This document shows, piece by piece, positions 60,001 through 64,000 of a stretch of 64,000 nucleotides of DNA (positions are counted from its first letter, which is position 1; the number at the start of each line of letters is the position of its first letter). The notes under the pieces were generated by a model, which had not been told where the DNA came from, did not search any database, and saw nothing but the letters and a program-made list of their open reading frames with translations. Origin of the DNA: Lamellibrachia columna. Lineage: Eukaryota; Annelida; Polychaeta; Sabellida; Siboglinidae. The stretch lies in NCBI GenBank assembly GCA_963662155.1, contig OY759270.1:54768374-54832373 (forward strand), in the 5' to 3' direction. The position numbers were made by a program, and so were the translations under genes.

Positions 60001-62817
60001 AAGAGTATGTACTGTGTGGATGGCGTGTAAATAATACGTCTGTGAAGAGTATGTACTGTGTGGTGTGTAAATAATACGTCTGTGAAGAGTATGTACTGTG
60101 TGGTGTGTAAATAATACATCTGTGAAGAGTATGTACTGTGTGGCTGGCATGTAAATAATACGTGTGTGAAGAGTATGTACTGTGTGGTGTGTAAATAATA
60201 CGTCTGTGAAGAGTATGTACTGTGTGGTGTGTAAATAATATGTCTGTGAAGAGTATGTACTGTGTGGTGTGTAAATAATATGTATGTGAAGAGTATGTAC
60301 TGTGTGGTGTGTAAATAATACGTATGTGAAGAGTATGTACTGTGTGGTGTGTAAATAATACGTATGTGAAGAGTATGTACTGTGTGGTGTGTAAATACAA
60401 TTTGGGAGCTTGCATCTTTGCTGTATTTTTGAGATGTATTGATGGTGCATGGTTCCATAATTGATGGTACATTAATTTATAAATAAATAAATGTAATGAA
60501 TTTGGCCTAATTCACTCTACACTGGATTGGTGTTGTTATTCTGCATAAACAGATATATATTGACCACTCACAACTCACTTTTATTGATAGGTTTCTTTTC
60601 AATGAACTCATACTGTGCACGGAATCCATTAGATGCGGTCATGTTGTCGCTGTGGAAGATGACTTTGAGGATGCTGGCGTCGTGTCTGGAGAGGACAGGA
60701 CCGGGCACTGCATTCCCACACAACACTCCCACCAGCTCCTCACTGCTCCCAAAGTGGGCCGAAGTACGGATACTGTACACTCGCAGGTGGTCCGTGGTAC
60801 AACTGATCAACCAACAGCAATGATGGCGGTAACAAAACAATGTATGGTTGTTTGTGTGTTTATATGAATGAAAGTCTGCCTGTCTGCCCGTCTGACTGTC
60901 TATCGACTTGATTGTCTGTGTAACTGTCTGTCTAACTATCTGTCTGTTTGACCGTCTGTCGTCTGTGTTCTCCTGGCCATAATGTTAGTGGTGAAGAAGT
61001 TTTGCTTCAACGAAACATCAGCAAGTTGTAGCAATTGGATAAAATTTCAACAAATTGATGTTCTAAACAGCAGTGACAATACATTATTTATCTGTTTGAC
61101 AATCACATTCAAGCTGACTGTGATAGATACAACGTGGCCCAACACTTACTTGCCTGCGCGGTCCTCTACCTGGAAGTTGAGAAACGTCAGTCGGACCTGC
61201 TCTTGATGAAGACCAATGAACTCGTAGACACAGTCGGTGCTTGAAGGGTAGTAACTGGGGTAGCGAGGCGAGTTGAACAGCCCCATCTTCTGACTGGAAC
61301 TACGATAGATGAACTGACAGCGTTCCTCCGTCGCGGGTGTGCCAGGAATGGCATAGTCTACAACATAGTCCGAGTCAGTGGGACACACAAAAATCATTTA
61401 CTGAGGATTTCTAACAAAAAGTGAACTTCTCTGAAAAAAATTTAATGTTCCAACTTCCCAGCCTGTTGAGGTTGATGTACTGAATATACAAGAAAAGATT
61501 TAAAAAAGAAAGACACATTTAAACACTGCTTAATGGAGTGGTACATGTTAATGGAGTGGTACATGTTAATGGAGTGGTACACGTTAATGGAGGTGTACAT
61601 GTTAATGGAGTTGAACACATTAACGGAGTCGTACACGTTAATGAAGACGTACACGTTAATGGAGTCATACATGTTAATGGAGTGGTACATGTTAAAGGAG
61701 TCATACATGTTAATGGAGTCGTCCGTGTTAATGGAGAACGGAGTCGTACATGTTAATGGAGTGGTACACATTAATGGAGTTGTACATGTTAATGGAGTGG
61801 TACACATTAATGGAGTTGTACACGTTAATGGAGTGGTAAACGTTAATGGAGTTGTACATGTTAATGGAGTGATACACGTTAATGGAGTGGTAAACATTAA
61901 TGGAGTGATACATGTTAATGGAGTCGTACGTGTTAATGGAGTCGTGCATGTTAATGGAGAATGGAGTGGTACATGTTAATGGAGTGGTACATGCTAATAG
62001 AGTGGTATATGTTAACGGAGTGGTACATGTTAATGGAGTCGTACAAGTTAATGGAGTCGTACAAGTTAATGGAGTCGTACATGTTAATGGAGTCATACAT
62101 GTTAATGGAGTCGTACAAGTTAATGGAGTCGTACATGTTAATCAAGTTGTACATGTTAATGGAGTTGTATATGTTAATGGAGTTGTACATGTGTGCCAAC
62201 AAGCTACAATGTGAATACCTGGTTCCATTACTTTCAGCTGCCCTCACTTGTCATTGCGTCAACTATTAATGGAGGCCATAAATCTAAGATCCCTGATGAG
62301 AAAGGCACACCATTTGGTGAAAGCTACGACGGTACGAAAACATTTAAGAGAGCCATGTCAAATGTTTTTACCGTTCCTTTAAATGGCTTCGATCGTAGCT
62401 TCCTAACAATATAATTAAAGCGCTTTTTCCCAGATACATTAGGAATATTCAGGCTTTTTGACATCTTAATGTTTTTTTTAACATAACTTATTGTGGAGGT
62501 GAGAACAACCGAGCCACATTCTTGAAACTGAACAATGTCTTACATTCTACACTTACATAATAATTAACTTGCAATAAAATCTATGGCCACTGGATGTAAC
62601 AAATACAAATCTATCAGTTTCACCTGTGACAAACTCAAAGTGCGCCTTGAAGCCGCGTCCAGCGTGCTGCGCCCCAACACTGCTGAAGATGAGCAGGAGG
62701 CGAGGTTTGTATGATGCCACCTCCGGGGGTAAGGCGTTCCCACAGAATATGTGGTCCGGCTGCACTTCTGTGTGGTCCTTGCCTTGCAAGTACGCGCTTA
62801 CAAAGCCTTTCTCGCAA
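44837..62817 (-). CDS. Multi-CUB, LDLa, single-pass membrane protein (LEV-10/SOL-1/NETO-like), partial gene (8 exons; 5' end beyond window)
   Basis: Exons in transcript order: 62817-62624, 61357-61150, 60802-60579, 59267-59106, 57538-57412, 53349-53276, 52396-52280, 45075-44837. All junctions are GT-AG and phases agree (1/2/1/1/2/1/1), giving about 447 residues. Order: second half of a CUB domain, two complete CUB domains each with four Cys, an LDL-receptor class A module, one transmembrane helix, and a basic cytoplasmic tail. CUB domains are extracellular beta-sandwiches. CUB-LDLa-TM proteins cluster or modify ionotropic receptors (LEV-10, SOL-1, NETO), which is family knowledge. The partner of this protein is unknown. 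The introns hold the largest minisatellites of the window. Further CUB domains may lie upstream. Confidence 0.85.
45613..49540. repeat. Minisatellite, 33-bp unit, about 119 copies
   Basis: Unit begins gtaaccactttgtattactc; it lies in the CUB receptor exon 7-8 intron. The main variable sites are tct[a/g]ga and acc[a/g]ctt. The 1,194-codon + strand frame (KIVTTLYYSRS repeats) is an artefact of 33 = 3 x 11. Confidence 0.98.
49541..49947. other. CUB receptor intron, nothing recognised
   Basis: Short unique spacer between two arrays. Confidence 0.5.
49948..51395. repeat. Minisatellite, 28-bp unit, about 52 copies, made of palindromes
   Basis: Each unit contains GTACTGCAGTAC (perfect palindrome) and CCCCAGGGG. 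A variant unit with ccacaggggaactgtaat recurs irregularly through the array. Confidence 0.98.
51478..52290. repeat. Minisatellite, 23-bp unit, about 35 copies, starting at the LDLa exon donor
   Basis: Unit contains tttggtggaccactacatac plus atg. On the - strand every unit reads CCAAACAT/GTATGTAGTGG, the same as the genuine donor of exon 7. Confidence 0.98.
52280..52396 (-). CDS. CUB receptor exon 7 (LDL-receptor class A module)
   Basis: 117 bases, phase 1-1; acceptor cttgtttgcag, donor ACAT/GTATGT. It encodes RLCKGFHCRKSGYCI, LKCNKLPNCGHGDKSDED and QT. Five of six LDLa cysteines and the calcium-binding DxSDED acidic cluster are present. The sixth Cys codon would be T+GT across the donor. The donor is the first unit of the 23-bp array, and the acceptor with the first 25 coding bases is repeated twice more upstream in the intron. 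Confidence 0.85.
52372..52548. repeat. 59-bp triplication spanning the LDLa exon acceptor
   Basis: Three copies (about 52372, 52431, 52490) of agtggaaacccttacacaaa through aggagactac. The first overlaps the 5' 25 bases of exon 7. Confidence 0.93.
52549..53275. other. CUB receptor exon 6-7 intron, nothing recognised
   Basis: No element identified. Confidence 0.5.
53276..53349 (-). CDS. CUB receptor exon 6 (last strand of third CUB domain)
   Basis: 74 bases, phase 2 to 1; acceptor gatctctcag, donor CTCCAG/GTATGG. Joined to exon 5 it reads MKVEFFSSSRAVGAKGFQ and ISWTEITSTP. VEFxSS...GFQ is the standard end of a CUB domain. This exon was found by phase and motif. A competing acceptor at 53524 was rejected because its frame stops within 18 codons. 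Confidence 0.82.
53553..57325. repeat. Minisatellite, 45-bp unit, about 84 copies
   Basis: Unit contains ttcagaagcagtgccatgtt and tgtccaacctatgttgtaat, in the exon 5-6 intron. Because 45 is divisible by three and no frame has a stop, open frames of about 1,040-1,290 codons occur in two + and two - frames. None is a gene. About eleven consecutive copies (55,300-55,780) carry tgtcg instead of tgttg. Confidence 0.98.
57412..57538 (-). CDS. CUB receptor exon 5 (third CUB domain, middle)
   Basis: 127 bases, phase 1 to 2; acceptor tgtccttccag, donor GTCGA/GTGAGT. It encodes ENGCPHAVVKLYPDGLSLP and HQFCGSAPVLHHFISHG, the third and fourth CUB cysteines, and ends in RYMKV. The next exon supplies the last strand. 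The 45-bp minisatellite of the following intron starts about 85 bases beyond the donor. Confidence 0.87.
57539..58317. other. CUB receptor exon 4-5 intron, 3' part
   Basis: Contains a LINE-like 3' tail (ggtgctttatagataaaag then ATT/ATC repeats, 57,750-57,792) and 17-bp repeats cattacatgacaccaca (57,945-57,990). Confidence 0.5.
58318..58381. repeat. 20-bp repeat, 3 copies
   Basis: gatatcatgaacatggacat. Confidence 0.93.
58423..58569. mobile_element. 147-bp MITE, hAT type, with 8-bp target duplication
   Basis: The left end CAGTGGCGGATCTA is mirrored by TAAATACGTCACTC at the right end. GTAATGGA (58415-58422) and GTAATGGG (58570-58577) flank it, matching at 7 of 8 positions. CAGTGGCGGATCCA-type ends with 8-bp duplications are known for hAT-derived MITEs. 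Confidence 0.75.
58617..58688. repeat. 17-bp repeat, about 4 copies
   Basis: gttgacaggttgatcaa. Confidence 0.92.
58793..59072. repeat. C-rich minisatellite, about 23-bp unit, 12 copies
   Basis: Unit cagtctcaaccccagacacc plus cca. In the - strand transcript this gives regularly spaced GGGG runs downstream of the exon 4 donor. Confidence 0.95.
59106..59267 (-). CDS. CUB receptor exon 4 (first half of third CUB domain)
   Basis: 162 bases, phase 1-1; acceptor tttgttgcag, donor GGCG/GTAAGT. It encodes RCFMNLTTGGGLIHTPNFP, INLSCEWHIYA and LLQFPTFLVEGG, with the first two CUB cysteines and sequons NLT and NLS. A C-rich array on the + strand (G-rich in this transcript) begins about 30 bases after the donor. 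The exon is too short and cut by introns to stand out as an open frame. Confidence 0.85.
59280..59741. other. CUB receptor exon 3-4 intron, 3' part, nothing recognised
   Basis: AT-rich, with a CA microsatellite at 59,690-59,735. Confidence 0.5.
59742..60395. repeat. Minisatellite, 40-bp unit, about 16 copies
   Basis: Unit contains gtgtgtaaataatacgtctg and tgaagagtatgtactgtgtg. Open frames of about 250 codons on the - strand are artefacts. Confidence 0.98.
60579..60802 (-). CDS. CUB receptor exon 3 (second half of second CUB domain)
   Basis: 224 bases, phase 2 to 1; acceptor gttgatcag, donor AAAA/GTGAGT. The junction codon creates NCT, an N-glycosylation sequon. Then come DHLRVYSIRTS, GVLCGNAVPGPVLS, LKVIFHSDNMTASNGF (a second sequon, NMT) and AQYEFIEK. 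The LCG and GFxAxYxF strands complete the CUB fold. Confidence 0.9.
60803..61149. other. CUB receptor exon 2-3 intron
   Basis: Contains a degenerate (ctgtctgt)n stretch at 60,875-60,970; otherwise nothing. Confidence 0.55.
61150..61357 (-). CDS. CUB receptor exon 2 (first half of second CUB domain)
   Basis: 208 bases, phase 1 to 2; acceptor actatgttgtag, donor GGCAA/GTAAGT. It encodes YAIPGTPATEERC, MGLFNSPRYPSYYPSSTDC and VRLTFLNFQVEDRAG. FxSPxYPxxYP and the Cys pair are CUB hallmarks. The acceptor has a modest pyrimidine tract, but it is the only one giving the correct phase without a stop. Confidence 0.88.
61533..62192. repeat. Minisatellite, 18-bp unit, about 37 copies
   Basis: Unit gtacatgttaatggagtg with frequent substitutions, in the exon 1-2 intron. 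Confidence 0.97.
62193..62623. other. CUB receptor exon 1-2 intron, 5' part; interrupted inverted repeat
   Basis: Inverted arms at 62319-62403 (see findings); otherwise nothing. Confidence 0.5.
62624..62817 (-). CDS. CUB receptor exon 1 of window (second half of a CUB domain)
   Basis: 194 bases; acceptor tctgtgtttag, donor CACAG/GTGAAA. It encodes CEKGFVSAYLQGKDH, DHIFCGNALPPEV and GRGFKAHFEFVT. The two Cys and the closing GFKAHFEF strand are the C-terminal half of a CUB domain; the first half must lie beyond 64,000. The incoming phase (2) equals that of the exon carrying the second half of the next CUB, supporting a repeated gene structure. Confidence 0.88.
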
Positions 62818-62856
62818 CTAAACACAGAAACAAAAGTAAAAGGGAGAGTGGGACAA

Positions 62857-64000
62857 CCCTCATTGTTTAACTGATACAACCCTCATTGTTTAACTGACAC
62901 AACCCTCATTGTTTAACTGATACAACCCTCATTGTTTAACTCACACAACCCTCGTTGTTTAACTGACACAACCCTAATTGTTTAACTAATACAACCCTCG
63001 TTGTTTAACTGATACAACCCTCATTGTTTAACTGACACAACCCTCATTGTTTAACTGACACAACCCTCATTGTTTAACTGATACAACCCTCATTGTTTAA
63101 CTGACACAACCATCATTGTTTAACTGACACAACCCTAATTGTTTAACTGATACAACCCTCATTGTTTAACTGATACAACCCTCGTTGTTTAACTGATACA
63201 ACCCTCATTGTTTAACTGACACAACCCTAATTGTTTAACTGACACAACCCTCATTGTTTAACTGATACAACCCTCGTTGTTTAACTGACACAACCCTCAT
63301 TGTTTAACTGATACAACCCTCGTTGTTTAACTGACACAACCCTAATTGTTTAACTAATACAACCCTCGTTGTTTAACTGATACAACCCTCATTGTTTAAC
63401 TGACACAACCCTAATTGTTTAACTGATACAACCCTCATTGTTTAACTGACACAACCCTAATTGTTTAACTGACACAACCCTCATTGTTTAACTGATACAA
63501 CCCTCGTTGTTTAACTGACACAACCCTCATTGTTTAACTGATACAACCCTCGTTGTTTAACTGACACAACCCTCATTGTTTAACTGATACAACCCTCATT
63601 GTTTAACTGACACAACCCTAATTGTTTAACTGATACAACCCTCATTGTTTAACTGATACAACACTCGTTGTTTAACTGATACAACTACAACCCTTATTGT
63701 TTAACTGATACAACTACAACCCTCATTGTTTAACTGATACAACTACAACCCTCATTGTTTAACTGATATAACTACAACCCTCATTGTTTAACTGACACAA
63801 CCCTCATTGTTTAACTGACACAACCATCATTGTTTAACTGACACAACCCTAATTGTTTAACTGATACAACCCTCATTGTTTAACTGATACAACCCTCGTT
63901 GTTTAACTGATACAACCCTCATTGTTTAACTGACACAACCCTAATTGTTTAACTGACACAACCCTCATTGTTTAACTGATACAACCCTCGTTGTTTAACT
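62857..64000. repeat. Minisatellite, 23-bp unit, at least 50 copies, running out of the window
   Basis: Unit tgtttaactgacacaaccct plus cat, with a sub-block around 63,665-63,780 containing an extra actacaa. It ends about 40 bases upstream of exon 1 of the CUB receptor. Confidence 0.98.

Noticed and set aside
62857..64000. CRISPR-like array
   Set aside because: Head-to-tail 23-bp units with no unique spacers, as for all arrays here; eukaryotic minisatellite.

Overview
This is metazoan nuclear DNA. The coding sequence is split into short exons with GT-AG introns, the gaps hold LINE and MITE remnants, and no bacterial gene organisation is visible. The two genes found (a PDE3-type phosphodiesterase and a CUB/LDLa membrane receptor) and the LINE types fit an invertebrate. 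A lophotrochozoan such as a mollusc is my best guess, but the sequence does not prove it.

Layout. Positions 1-22.9 kb hold no exon I can support. They are probably the first intron or 5' flank of PDE3, and contain decayed LINEs, a hAT-like element at 3.9-5.1 kb, tRNA-derived sequence and several minisatellites, including a 59-bp array (12.8-14.2 kb), a 43-bp array (16.3-17.2 kb) and an 18-bp array (19.0-21.5 kb). From 22,962 to 38,821 on the + strand lie twelve PDE3 exons joined in consistent phase (about 958 residues). They cover part of the N-terminal regulatory region, the whole catalytic domain, an acidic linker and the C-terminal tail. The 5' exon(s), which in PDE3 carry the membrane-association region, are outside the window. 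From 62,817 back to 44,837 on the - strand lie eight exons of a convergent gene (about 447 residues): half a CUB domain, two complete CUB domains, an LDL-receptor class A module, one transmembrane helix and a basic cytoplasmic tail. That is the architecture of receptor-clustering or auxiliary proteins of the LEV-10/SOL-1/NETO kind. Its 5' end is beyond 64,000. The two genes are tail to tail, separated by about 6 kb (38.8-44.8 kb) with hairpins and CTCF-like motifs.

The most striking property is tandem repetition. About 40% of the window is minisatellite (more than 40 arrays, units of roughly 9-87 bp), and almost every intron has at least one array. Several arrays begin exactly at, or contain, a splice site. 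A 36-bp array upstream of PDE3 exon K carries the 3' splice site in every unit, so 20 acceptors lie in the same frame with no stop codon. A 25-bp array starts at the donor of PDE3 exon H. A 23-bp array starts at the donor of the LDLa exon, whose acceptor is itself triplicated. The arrays, not the genes, are the candidates for something undescribed: length-variable arrays of splice sites that could alter isoforms of a cAMP/cGMP phosphodiesterase and of a receptor-associated protein.

Long open frames of up to about 1,290 codons inside the arrays come from repeat units divisible by three (or with no stop in any frame) and are not genes. Function statements rest on motif recognition by eye; no database search was possible.
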